NCBI GenBank assembly: GCA_965230225.1
Contig: CBDDKM010000002.1
Span: 248,001-312,000 of the forward strand
DNA from: CALSMU01 sp965230225
Lineage (GTDB): Bacteria > Bacteroidota > Bacteroidia > Flavobacteriales_D > Parvicellaceae
Length of the DNA stretch: 64,000 nt
Direction: 5' to 3'
Below, piece by piece: positions 36,285-44,220 of the stretch (within the stretch, counting starts at the first letter, position 1; the number at the start of each line of letters is the position of its first letter). A program made the position numbers and the translations under genes. Below the pieces are notes generated by a model. The model made no database searches. It saw only the letters and a program-made list of their open reading frames with translations, and was not told the DNA's origin.

Positions 36285-36902
36285 TTAGAATAATCGAATT
36301 ATATCTTCCTCCGGTTGTAAAAAATGGGTTCTCAACCCTACTTTATTTGCTCCGGTTAAATGCTGTTCAGAATCATCTATAAAAAACGTTTCTGAGGCCA
36401 GTAATCCATTTTGTTGAAGTACGTACTCAAAACTATCTGCATTGGGCTTTCTGTACCCAATTTCCGAGGAATAGTAATGTTGCTCAAACAGATCGTTGAA
36501 CAATTCTTTATAATAGTCTCTTTCTACAATTTGATTAAACGCATCTATGTGTATGGTATTGGTATTGCTCAACAAGAAAATTCTATACTCCTTAGAAAGT
36601 CTCTTCAATAAATCAACTCTGGCTGATGGTATTTGAAGCAACATGGCATTCCAGGCATCGTCGATTTGATCGTTAGTTGCATTTGGAATAAACTCTTTCA
36701 TGTAATCTCTAAATGCCTGTGGTTCTAACCTACCCGTTTCCAATCGGTCAAATACATCATTTTGTTTTGCCTGAGAATAAATATCATCAAAATTACTGGC
36801 TCCCAATTGCTTAAAAGCATCCGATGTTAATTGATAATCAATGTTTAAAATGACTCCTCCTAAATCGAAAATGATGTTTTTTATCCCAGTTAAATCAAGC
36901 AT
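36285..36902 (-). CDS. HAD-family phosphatase (subfamily IA)
   Basis: 205 aa. The motifs IIFDLGGVILNID (nucleophile Asp; the second Asp is replaced by Gly as in the YihX-like branch), FLLSNTN, IGYRKPNADSFEYV (Lys) and FFIDDSEQHLTGA (Asp pair) are in the right order. It likely dephosphorylates a small sugar phosphate or similar; the substrate is not deducible. It is convergent with the epimerase gene (6 bp apart). Confidence 0.9.
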   Translation of the reverse strand: MLDLTGIKNIIFDLGGVILNIDYQLTSDAFKQLGASNFDDIYSQAKQNDVFDRLETGRLEPQAFRDYMKEFIPNATNDQIDDAWNAMLLQIPSARVDLLKRLSKEYRIFLLSNTNTIHIDAFNQIVERDYYKELFNDLFEQHYYSSEIGYRKPNADSFEYVLQQNGLLASETFFIDDSEQHLTGANKVGLRTHFLQPEEDIIRLF

Positions 36903-37016
36903 TCCGGTTTTTTATTGGTTTATTGAATACAAATATGTAAAATTGCAACCGCAAAACAATCAAATAATTTCCCATTGTAGAATTTGTTTTGCGCTCCTAG
37001 CAGCTTGCGCTGTTTA

Positions 37017-37064
37017 GGGCCTATACTCATCCCGAAAGCGTTCGGGAGGTTAGAGCACAGGGGG
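37017..37064 (+). pseudogene. Broken 5' half of a CAU tRNA with inserted palindrome
   Basis: GGGCCTATA-CTCA and GGTTAGAGCAC plus AGGGGG repeat the 5' half of the intact tRNA at 37124 in order. The D-loop GTT is replaced by TCCCGAAAGCGTTCGGGA (37030-37047), and the anticodon arm is missing. It cannot be a functional tRNA. Confidence 0.65.
37030..37047. repeat. Palindrome TCCCGAA-AGCG-TTCGGGA
   Basis: Seven-base arms around AGCG; one of four related palindromes in the window (others at 37272, 37412 and 48477). It interrupts a tRNA fragment. Confidence 0.6.
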
Positions 37065-37123
37065 AAGAAAGAAATTAAACTCTTCTTTAGGAAGAGAACA
37101 AACACACTTAGCTTGATAGCTAA

Positions 37124-37197
37124 GGGCCTATAGCTCAGTTGGTTAGAGCACCTGACTCATAATCAGGGGGTCCCAGGTTCGAGCCCTGGTGGGCCCA
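37124..37197 (+). tRNA. tRNA with CAU anticodon (Met, or Ile2 after lysidine modification)
   Basis: 74 nt fold into a canonical cloverleaf. The acceptor GGGCCTA pairs with TGGGCCC (discriminator A197), the D arm is AGCTCAGTTGGTTAGAGC, the anticodon stem CCTGA/TCAGG closes the loop CTCATAA with CAT at 37158-37160, and the T arm is CCAGG-TTCGAGC-CCTGG. CCA is not encoded (CAC follows). It is most likely the elongator Met tRNA; an Ile2 identity with a modified C34 cannot be excluded from sequence alone. A hairpin terminator follows immediately. The surrounding sequence holds duplicated and broken copies of this gene. Confidence 0.93.
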
Positions 37198-37202
37198 CAC
37201 AC

Positions 37203-37233
37203 AAAAGTTCAACAGCAATGTTGAACTTTTTTT
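37203..37233 (+). terminator. tRNA terminator (copied again at 37343-37373)
   Basis: AAAAGTTCAACA-GCAA-TGTTGAACTTTT is a perfect 12-bp stem followed by T residues; the second tandem repeat carries an identical copy. Confidence 0.85.
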
Positions 37234-37271
37234 ATACACTTTATATTCCATTAAATAATTATATGGTCCCA

Positions 37272-37291
37272 GTCCCGATAGCTATCGGGAC
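37272..37291. repeat. Perfect 20-bp palindrome in repeat copy 1
   Basis: GTCCCGATAGCTATCGGGAC is a perfect palindrome; it replaces the GTT of the T-loop region in a degenerate tRNA 3' half. Confidence 0.75.
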
Positions 37292-37411
37292 GAGCCCTGC
37301 CTGTCGACCGAAATGAAATGTAGGTTGAGTGGGCCCACACACAAAAGTTCAACAGCAATGTTGAACTTTTTTTATACACTTTATATTCCATTAAGTAATT
37401 ATATGGTCCCA

Positions 37412-37431
37412 GTCCCGATAGCTATCGGGAC
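37412..37431. repeat. Perfect 20-bp palindrome in repeat copy 2
   Basis: Same sequence and context as the copy at 37272-37291, carried by the second 140-bp unit. Confidence 0.75.
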
Positions 37432-37553
37432 GAGCCCTGCCTGTCGGCCGAAATGAAATGTAGGTTGAGTGGGTCCACATAATTGATACTGGATAATTCG
37501 TAATTTGTAAAGCAATTAAAATTAACCTGACCTAATTAGCTTAAGAAGATATC

Positions 37554-38432
37554 ATGAATTATAAAATTACGGCCTACTCAACAGCACTTTTCTCCACATG
37601 GATCAATGTTGAAGAACTGAACCTACTAATTGATGCTGGAGATGGATTAACGGCAGGATTACTCCAGAAATCACGAAAGATTAAAAATGTATTCATCACA
37701 CATCCAGATAGAGATCACTTGAATGGTTTACCTCAATTTGTCCAACTCAATTCAAGAGAAGGATTACCTAAAATTCATTACCCAAAAGATTCTGGGTCTT
37801 TTCCTGCCATGAAAAACTTTCTTGAAAAATTTGATCCTCATGTCTCATCCTGCTCTTGGATAGGTATTGAGGATAAATCCAGAATTGAAATAAAAAACAA
37901 TATCGTAATTGAAGCAATACGTAATGAGCATGTAAAATGTCCTGTAGGAGTACACAAAAGTTTAAGCTACAAACTATATGAAGTAAAGAAAAAACTTAAG
38001 CCTGAATTTCAGGATAAATCCAATAACGAGATTAAAGAAATCGTTGGTAAGTACGGTCGTGATTTTGCTACTGAACAGGTTGAATCTAATATTATATCAT
38101 TTTCTGGAGATACTCCAGTGGATGATTATTCGAAATGGGATGGCTCCAAAATACTTATTCATGAATCGACATTTCTGAAAAATGAAGGAGACTCACAAAT
38201 TGAATCGAGAGGTAATAAACATAGTAGGATCGATGAAGTACTAAAAATGGTCAAAGACATTAATATTGAAACATTAATTCTAAATCATTTTTCAAGTCGA
38301 TATAGCAAAATGGAAATTGATCACGCGGTGAGAAAACTTCTAGCAGAGTACAAAATTCAAATTCCAGTATTTCTTGTATATCCCGGTGAACTTCACAGAG
38401 ATATTTTGAATACAAGACCAATAAACGAATAG
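37554..38432 (+). CDS. RNase Z-like metallo-beta-lactamase-fold hydrolase
   Basis: 292 aa. The fold follows the RNase Z order: NLLIDAGDGLTAGL, FITHPDRDHLNGLPQFV, ISFSGDTPVDDYSKWDGSKILIHESTFL, KHSRIDEVLKMVKDI and LILNHFSSRYS. The first zinc motif is HPDRDH rather than the canonical HxHxDH, so one His ligand is replaced by Asp. RNase Z processes tRNA 3' ends; that activity is inferred, not shown, and a general phosphodiesterase role is an alternative. It lies next to the tRNA locus, with an imperfect promoter-like AATTTG upstream. Confidence 0.7.
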   Translation: MNYKITAYSTALFSTWINVEELNLLIDAGDGLTAGLLQKSRKIKNVFITHPDRDHLNGLPQFVQLNSREGLPKIHYPKDSGSFPAMKNFLEKFDPHVSSCSWIGIEDKSRIEIKNNIVIEAIRNEHVKCPVGVHKSLSYKLYEVKKKLKPEFQDKSNNEIKEIVGKYGRDFATEQVESNIISFSGDTPVDDYSKWDGSKILIHESTFLKNEGDSQIESRGNKHSRIDEVLKMVKDINIETLILNHFSSRYSKMEIDHAVRKLLAEYKIQIPVFLVYPGELHRDILNTRPINE

Positions 38433-38465
38433 ATCCGATAGTAGACCGATATCCCATCTTTTCCC

Positions 38466-38473
38466 TATTTTTG
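38466..38473 (+). promoter_or_regulatory. Promoter element TATTTTTG
   Basis: TATTTTTG fits TAnnTTTG, 26 bp before ATG 38500. It suggests the YjdI gene has its own promoter. Confidence 0.4.
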
Positions 38474-38499
38474 ATTAGCAAGAATCAAACATCAAAAAC

Positions 38500-38709
38500 A
38501 TGAAAACGTACAAAAAAGAAGATGTAGAAATCATCTGGAACTCTGAAAAATGTATCCATGCAGCATACTGCGCAAAAGGACTTCCGGCGGTATTTAAACC
38601 AAAAGAACGCCCATGGATTCAAGTGGAAAATGCAACTAAAGAAGAGATTATTGATCAAGTACGTAAATGCCCTTCAGGTGCACTGTCTATTAAAGAAGAA
38701 AATAGTTAA
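38500..38709 (+). CDS. YjdI-type 4Fe-4S mono-cluster protein
   Basis: 69 aa. Short divergent ferredoxin with cysteine motifs EKCIHAAYCAKGLPAVF and RKCPSGALSI, matching the YjdI/Fer4_19 pattern of a single 4Fe-4S cluster. The partner enzyme is not evident here. A hairpin terminator (38736-38761) follows. Confidence 0.87.
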   Translation: MKTYKKEDVEIIWNSEKCIHAAYCAKGLPAVFKPKERPWIQVENATKEEIIDQVRKCPSGALSIKEENS

Positions 38710-38735
38710 TTACCAATCATAAGTATTGAACAAAA

Positions 38736-38761
38736 AAGCCACTTGTAAATGCAAGTGGCTT
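38736..38761. terminator. Bidirectional terminator
   Basis: AAGCCACTTG-TAAATG-CAAGTGGCTT is a perfect 10-bp stem flanked by an A tract, so it serves the YjdI gene (plus) and possibly the convergent secreted-protein gene (minus). Confidence 0.8.
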
Positions 38762-38786
38762 CTCTATCGCTTAATCAACTTGTAAA

Positions 38787-40781
38787 CTATAAACCAGATT
38801 TCATTACAAGTTGCGAATACCTCCTATTCTCTCCTAATATCGAAAGGATATAGGTTCCTGGCTGAAGATCAGGCATCAAATTCAGTGTCAAATTATCTTT
38901 TATATCCGAAAAGGTTTCTGAATGCACCAATTGCCCCAAAGTATTTCTCAATTCTACCTTCAACTCTTTACTTAAAAATAAATCAGTCCTTATATTAAGT
39001 TCAGACTCAAATGGATTTGGATAGGTATCAAATAAAGGAGCAATCCCACATCGTGCCAATATGGTTTTATACACGGTCTCATCCCCATTATAATCTATCT
39101 GTTTCAATCGGTAATAATTAATATCTGTACCTGACTCATCTAAAAATCTATATTCCTTATGAGAGGTACTATTACCTGCACCATTTACTTTGAATATGGT
39201 ATTCCAGTTATCTCCATCTGAAGATTTCTGTAATTCAAAGTAATCACTATTTATTTCTAGTTCTGTTTGCCACTTTACTTCTACTCCTTCATTAAAGCAT
39301 TCTGCTGTAAAATTGTTAAGTTCTACTGGCAAAGGTGTATTCGTAAAGTTGACAGACCCCAAGCTAAAATAAAAACCAGAAGCACCTGAAAAATCATGCT
39401 GAAACTCCACCAAATTAGTGGTATTATCATATGTTGAAGGAGCTATGGATAATGCTCCTGAAGTAAATACCCCATCTGCATCCACCAGTAACCTTAAATG
39501 AGCTAAATCATTTGTTCCAACACCAGACACCCCAACAACACTACTCATGTCAAACTGTAGGGTAACCGTTCCCATTGTGCCTTCTTCCTGTACTTTCCAG
39601 GAACGTTGAAACAATGATTGTATTCCCTCCGAATTTGTTGTGGAAAAGGTTGGTGGTGGCCACGTTCCGGCAAGGGGAGCATTGTTGTGCCCCCAAATTA
39701 TACTTGATCTATTTGTACCAATAGCCGCAGGAGCTGAAAAGTGAGAACCATTGGCCATGGTAATAATATCATTATAGTTTCCACTTGTTTTATTCTCGCT
39801 ACGAGACTTTCTCTGATCTAACACGGTATTATCATCTCTTCTGATCCCAGCTATATCATAATTGTATCCGGCATTAGCAGATTGATCCCAGATTACATCA
39901 CTATTGCTTCCAAAATAATTAGTAGAAGTTCCATTGTTTCCCAGAGTTATACCATACTTAAGGGCAAGATAAGACTCAATTCTTCTCCCTCTCCCTGCAC
40001 CAACCCCTGACTCAATAAATATCACTTCCATTATATCTCCATCAAAATTAGCTACATTACTTCCAGAACCATTTCTTCTTGCACCTATTTGAAGCCTACA
40101 TGTAGAAGGTAAATCAGCACTACCTCCCACAGCGGTAAAACCGCTTGATATTGACCCAGTAGACAGTAAATCATAACCTTTTGCAGAAAGATTATAATTC
40201 CCAAAATTAATTGATCCAGTTGAAGCTCTTCCAGTAGCTAAAACTGGTTGTCCTGCGTTAGAATGGTTTAACTTTACACTTCCACCAACATTCGAACCAG
40301 ATCCTGCTGAATGAACTCCATCAAAAATAAATACTAAAGAATTCTTCTTCCCTCCAAAACAAATGCTTTCGTTATAATATGCAGTATTGCCTCCTACATA
40401 CAATACTGCCGTTTGAACATTCGAATTACTTTTAGCAACATAATAAAATGTTCTACCAGAGGATCCATTAAACGTAGCACTTCCTCTATTTAATACATCA
40501 TTACCATCAAACCTGAGTGCCGGATTAAAATTGGCAACATCTTGAACCAAAAATGGTCTTTTACTTCCTGAAGAGGATTGATTAACTGAGTTTCCAGTAG
40601 AAGATTGATCTACCCACGTAACCGCTTTACCGGCAGCATTTAGCGTAACTCCCTGATCTGCTTTCAACCAAACCTTAACGTTGCTTAAACTTCCCCCAGG
40701 GCCCTGAGTAAATATTAGTAGCGGAACACAGAAAATTAAGCTTATTATTACTGATAATACCCTAAATACATTTGTAGTCAT
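38787..40781 (-). CDS. Secreted jelly-roll protein with T9SS type A sorting domain
   Basis: 664 aa. After a signal peptide, residues ~30-270 resemble a concanavalin-like/LamG lectin fold (VKVWLKADQGVTL, VTWVDQSSTGNSV, FYYVAKSNSN, MEVIFIESGVGAGRGRRIESYLALKYGITLG). A region shared with the neighbouring 924-aa protein follows (VIWDQSANAGYNYDIAGIRRDD ... ILARCG). The C-terminus is a sorting domain (FDTYPNPFESELNIRTDLF ... LQPGTYILSILGENRRYSQLVMKSG). Probably exported to the cell surface; the ligand is unknown. Confidence 0.85.
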   Translation of the reverse strand: MTTNVFRVLSVIISLIFCVPLLIFTQGPGGSLSNVKVWLKADQGVTLNAAGKAVTWVDQSSTGNSVNQSSSGSKRPFLVQDVANFNPALRFDGNDVLNRGSATFNGSSGRTFYYVAKSNSNVQTAVLYVGGNTAYYNESICFGGKKNSLVFIFDGVHSAGSGSNVGGSVKLNHSNAGQPVLATGRASTGSINFGNYNLSAKGYDLLSTGSISSGFTAVGGSADLPSTCRLQIGARRNGSGSNVANFDGDIMEVIFIESGVGAGRGRRIESYLALKYGITLGNNGTSTNYFGSNSDVIWDQSANAGYNYDIAGIRRDDNTVLDQRKSRSENKTSGNYNDIITMANGSHFSAPAAIGTNRSSIIWGHNNAPLAGTWPPPTFSTTNSEGIQSLFQRSWKVQEEGTMGTVTLQFDMSSVVGVSGVGTNDLAHLRLLVDADGVFTSGALSIAPSTYDNTTNLVEFQHDFSGASGFYFSLGSVNFTNTPLPVELNNFTAECFNEGVEVKWQTELEINSDYFELQKSSDGDNWNTIFKVNGAGNSTSHKEYRFLDESGTDINYYRLKQIDYNGDETVYKTILARCGIAPLFDTYPNPFESELNIRTDLFLSKELKVELRNTLGQLVHSETFSDIKDNLTLNLMPDLQPGTYILSILGENRRYSQLVMKSGL

Positions 40782-41255
40782 AATTATTGTTTTAGATGAG
40801 TTGGTACAATATCAATTGAGCAATATTTTAATGAGTTTTGCTCGGTATTGACTACTTCTAAGTTCAGGGAAAAGGGTTGTTCCACCCTAATTGTAACGGC
40901 TATTACACTTATTGATTTGTGAATCAACAATAACTAAACCTTGCATATTTGAAATATAATTACCAGAGCCATCCTGTCAGGTTTTACATTCAACATCAAT
41001 TAATGTCGATTCAACCAGAATGAAGGTTCAATCACACAAACACACCCATTTCCCTCTATAAATAAGGGTTTTAGAAAAAAAGTGTGCATTTAATCAAATT
41101 TCTGAGAACACATTAATTACTGTAAACGACACTTCGCCAATAACAAAATCCATTTAAGTAACTTTATCCTAGTCCAAGTGATTGAGAATACAAAACAAAA
41201 GCCACTCATTTTTCAATGAATGGCTTTGTTACTACTAAATCATTAGGCAGAACTA
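40782..41255. other. Intergenic gap between two paralogous secreted-protein genes
   Basis: 475 bp with no credible gene. It holds the terminator at 41198-41227 of the upstream minus-strand gene and otherwise AT-rich sequence; no clear TAnnTTTG element was found before 40781. Confidence 0.7.
41198..41227 (-). terminator. Terminator of the 924-aa secreted-protein gene
   Basis: AAAGCCACTCATT-TTTC-AATGAATGGCTTT forms a 13-bp stem with one mismatch; it lies 29 bp after the stop at 41256. Confidence 0.65.
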
Positions 41256-44030
41256 CTAACTAGATTTTACCACTACTTGAGTAAACTTTCTATTTTGCCC
41301 AATGATTGAAAGAAAATAAGTACCGGATTGAAGATCTGGTGCCAGGTTGACCACCACAGTTTCCGTAACATCAGAAAAGATTTCTGAGTGCACCAATTGA
41401 CCAAGCGCATTTCTTAACTCCACTTTCAATTCTTTACTCAAAAACAAATCTGTTCTGATCTTGAGCTCAGTTTCGAATGGATTTGGAAATGCATCAAATC
41501 CGGCATTATTTCCACACCGCGTTAATATGGTTTTAGATATTATTTCATGCCCGTTATAATCTACCTGCTTTAATCGGTAGTAATTCATTTCTAAAGTTGC
41601 TTCGTCTAAAAAGCTATACTCTTTAGCAGTAATGCTATTACCGGCTCCATTAATGGCTGCAATCGAACTCCAGTTCTTACCATCCAGAGACTTTTGTAAT
41701 TCAAAATAGTCGCAATTGATCTCTAGCTCTGTTTGCCACTTGACTAAAACTCCTTCATTAAAACAATCAGCAGAAAAATCATTCAGTTCTACAGGTAATG
41801 GTGTATTTAAATAATCTACCGATCCTAAACTAAAGTAGAATCCTGTAGCACTGGAAAAGTCGTGCTGAAACTCCACCAAGTTGGTTGTGTTATTGTAGGT
41901 AGATGGCGCTATGGATAAAGCTCCGGACGTAAACACTCCATCGGCATCCACCAATAACCTAAGGTTGGCCAGATCATTGGTTCCGGAACCGGATACTCCC
42001 GGTATATTATTCATATCAAACTGAAGGGTTACTGTTCCCATAGTTCCTTCTTCCTGAGCTTTCCAGGTACGCTGAAATAGTGATTCCATTACTTCCGAAT
42101 TGGTTGAACTAAAGGTTGGCGATTGAAACACTCCAGAAAGGTTTCCGTTATCGTGCCCCCAAATAACACTTGATTTGTCTACCCCAATCATAGTTGGAGA
42201 AACAAAGCTAGTTCCATTGGCCATGGTTAGAATATCATTGTAATTCCCACCGGTTTGGTTTTCACTATGGGATTTTCGTTGGTCCAATTCTGTAGCATCA
42301 TCTCTTCTGACTCCGGCAATGTCGTAATTATAACCAGCATTAACGGATTGGTCCCAAATCACCGCATTATCCGACCCATGGTAATCGATAGAAGTACCAT
42401 TAACTCCCAATGTAATTCCAAATTTAACGGCCAGGTAAGACTCTATCTGATCTCTTTCGGCTGCTGTACTAGTTCCTTGTAACACCACTATTTCACTTAC
42501 ATCTCCTAGCCAATCTCTGTCCGGCAAACAGGTTTGTCCTCCTAAGAGACGGTCTTCATAGGTATCCATGTCTCCCGAGTTAGCAACAGCACTTACCACT
42601 TCATGAACTCCAGAATATCCATTGGTATGAGTAGCCGAAATCCCGTTGTATTTCCAAACTCCTGCACCTTCAAACTCTGGACTATAAGTGGTTAACTGAT
42701 AAGCGGCATCTGTTCCTGTAATCCCTCCATGTAGCGTACCATCAGCATGCGGACCGGCACACATATTTTGCCAGGTAGAGAGGTGAGAATATACTCGTGT
42801 AATATCCTCTAACTCCACAACAGCATAGATGGAGCCCATAGTCACACCTGAATGCCCCAGATAGTTTCCATTGCCATTAAAGTGAATTTTAGGGTTAAAG
42901 TTATATCCGTTGTCATCGTAGGTTGGTGAACCAAATATGGTTATAGCACCTGCAGCCCCACTATTTCCCCAGGCGGTTAAAGTCCCCGTTCCTGTAGAAG
43001 GAGTTGTGGAGTTTCCAGCTCTGAGCCATACATGTACAGATTGGGATGTTCCTCCGGGAGTTCCATTACACACCACCAAAGTTCGTTCTCCGGCAGGACT
43101 CGTTACCGTCGGTGTCTGATTAGAGCCATCTACTGTTACTCTGGTACAACGGGCATCCAATACATTTCCGATTGTAGCTGTTCCGGCAATGTCGTACACC
43201 AACCAAAAATAGTTGGTTCCTGAAGAAAGTGTTTGTGTTCCGTTGATGAAGATATTCGTTCCAACAGCTGCCGGTGCTGCACTTCCAAACAAGGTGGTTG
43301 TGGCAAAGGTAGAAGACGTTCCGGTATAGTATATATCTATGTTTGAAATGTCGTTCAATGGATCATCGCTATCGTTGGTTCTAACTCTTAGTTGAGTTAA
43401 ATCGATAGGAGAAGTAGTTCCGGTAGTGGTTACTTCAATTCCTATGATTTCCTGATTGGAAGCACAAGTTGCTACAGTAGAAGTATTGTTTTGTGTTACT
43501 GTAGAAGATGAGTAAGCCATTGGAGTTGCTGCTGTATAAGTAACAGTTATGGTCCAGGTTCCATTGTCTACTTTATTCTCGCCGGTATTACAACCTGCAG
43601 CAGCGGTCCATGTTCTGTAGGCACGCATTTCGAATACCAATGCCGTACCACCTGCATAAGTGTTATTGGCCAATGTTAACCCTGTTCTTGAGTAGGAGTA
43701 AGTTCCTCCTGATAATCCGGAACCTGAAGAGTACCCACCTTCATCGGTAGCAGTATTCTGACAGTATATTTGAGATTGTTGCTCTGACATCCAAGCTCCT
43801 CCGGCAGCTGTCATATCATAAGATACATCTACTCCAGAAACAATATAAGGGCCTCCTGCCGGTAAGTTGATGGTTAAAGTGGTTACTGGTCCGTTACAGG
43901 TCGAACTATAAGAACTGTTATTTGTGGGAATATCTCCTGCGGTGTAGGTCCCAGAAACGGTAGCCCCAAACCCAAAAAGGGGAATTAGGATACTTCCAAT
44001 GATGGAAAGTGTGGCGTGGTAGAAATACAT
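41256..44030 (-). CDS. Large secreted adhesin-like protein with T9SS type A sorting domain
   Basis: 924 aa. N-terminal signal (HATLSIIGSILIPLFGFG), several beta-sandwich segments (~60-330), a lectin-like fold (VHVWLRAGNSTTP, IESYLAVKFGITLG) and a C-terminal sorting domain (FDAFPNPFETELKIRTDLF ... GTYFLSIIGQNRKFTQVVVKS). The last ~420 residues are clearly paralogous to the 664-aa protein 475 bp away. A promoter element (TACGTTTG, 44047-44054) sits 17 bp ahead. It would be displayed or released by the T9SS; the ligand is unknown. Confidence 0.85.
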   Translation of the reverse strand: MYFYHATLSIIGSILIPLFGFGATVSGTYTAGDIPTNNSSYSSTCNGPVTTLTINLPAGGPYIVSGVDVSYDMTAAGGAWMSEQQSQIYCQNTATDEGGYSSGSGLSGGTYSYSRTGLTLANNTYAGGTALVFEMRAYRTWTAAAGCNTGENKVDNGTWTITVTYTAATPMAYSSSTVTQNNTSTVATCASNQEIIGIEVTTTGTTSPIDLTQLRVRTNDSDDPLNDISNIDIYYTGTSSTFATTTLFGSAAPAAVGTNIFINGTQTLSSGTNYFWLVYDIAGTATIGNVLDARCTRVTVDGSNQTPTVTSPAGERTLVVCNGTPGGTSQSVHVWLRAGNSTTPSTGTGTLTAWGNSGAAGAITIFGSPTYDDNGYNFNPKIHFNGNGNYLGHSGVTMGSIYAVVELEDITRVYSHLSTWQNMCAGPHADGTLHGGITGTDAAYQLTTYSPEFEGAGVWKYNGISATHTNGYSGVHEVVSAVANSGDMDTYEDRLLGGQTCLPDRDWLGDVSEIVVLQGTSTAAERDQIESYLAVKFGITLGVNGTSIDYHGSDNAVIWDQSVNAGYNYDIAGVRRDDATELDQRKSHSENQTGGNYNDILTMANGTSFVSPTMIGVDKSSVIWGHDNGNLSGVFQSPTFSSTNSEVMESLFQRTWKAQEEGTMGTVTLQFDMNNIPGVSGSGTNDLANLRLLVDADGVFTSGALSIAPSTYNNTTNLVEFQHDFSSATGFYFSLGSVDYLNTPLPVELNDFSADCFNEGVLVKWQTELEINCDYFELQKSLDGKNWSSIAAINGAGNSITAKEYSFLDEATLEMNYYRLKQVDYNGHEIISKTILTRCGNNAGFDAFPNPFETELKIRTDLFLSKELKVELRNALGQLVHSEIFSDVTETVVVNLAPDLQSGTYFLSIIGQNRKFTQVVVKSS

Positions 44031-44046
44031 GTGGCGTGGTTTTCTG

Positions 44047-44054
44047 CAAACGTA
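44047..44054 (-). promoter_or_regulatory. Promoter element TACGTTTG (minus strand)
   Basis: TACGTTTG fits TAnnTTTG; TTG (44077-44079) lies 22 bp further upstream. It is 17 bp from the ATG at 44030. Confidence 0.5.
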
Positions 44055-44220
44055 AAACCATGAGCCTCAGAAGTTTCAATTAACAGGGTTAACTATGGGT
44101 TAACTCACCCTTAAAAACAGCCTAAAAATGGTTAACCACATTCTTCAATTACCCTTATTTATCAACAGATACAGTGAATTAGTAGGTTAACTCCAGAACA
44201 ACAAGTTAAATTGGTAAAGA

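Larger units (their letters stand above)
37191..37470 (+). repeat. Two tandem 140-bp repeats carrying the tRNA 3' end, its terminator and a palindrome
   Basis: Copy 1 (37191-37330) and copy 2 (37331-37470) differ at only a few positions. Each contains GGGCCCACACAC, the terminator hairpin and an AT-rich spacer, then GGTCCCAG and CGAGCCCTG (the tRNA T-arm sequence) split by the palindrome, and finally TGGGCCCAC or TGGGTCCAC. The last 30 bp of each unit (CCTGTCG...GTTGAG) interrupt the acceptor part. Confidence 0.85.

Noticed and set aside
37191..37470. Regularly spaced repeats suggesting a CRISPR array
   Set aside because: Only two 140-bp tandem units that carry tRNA 3' pieces and a terminator; no 24-40 bp repeats separated by unique spacers and no cas genes.
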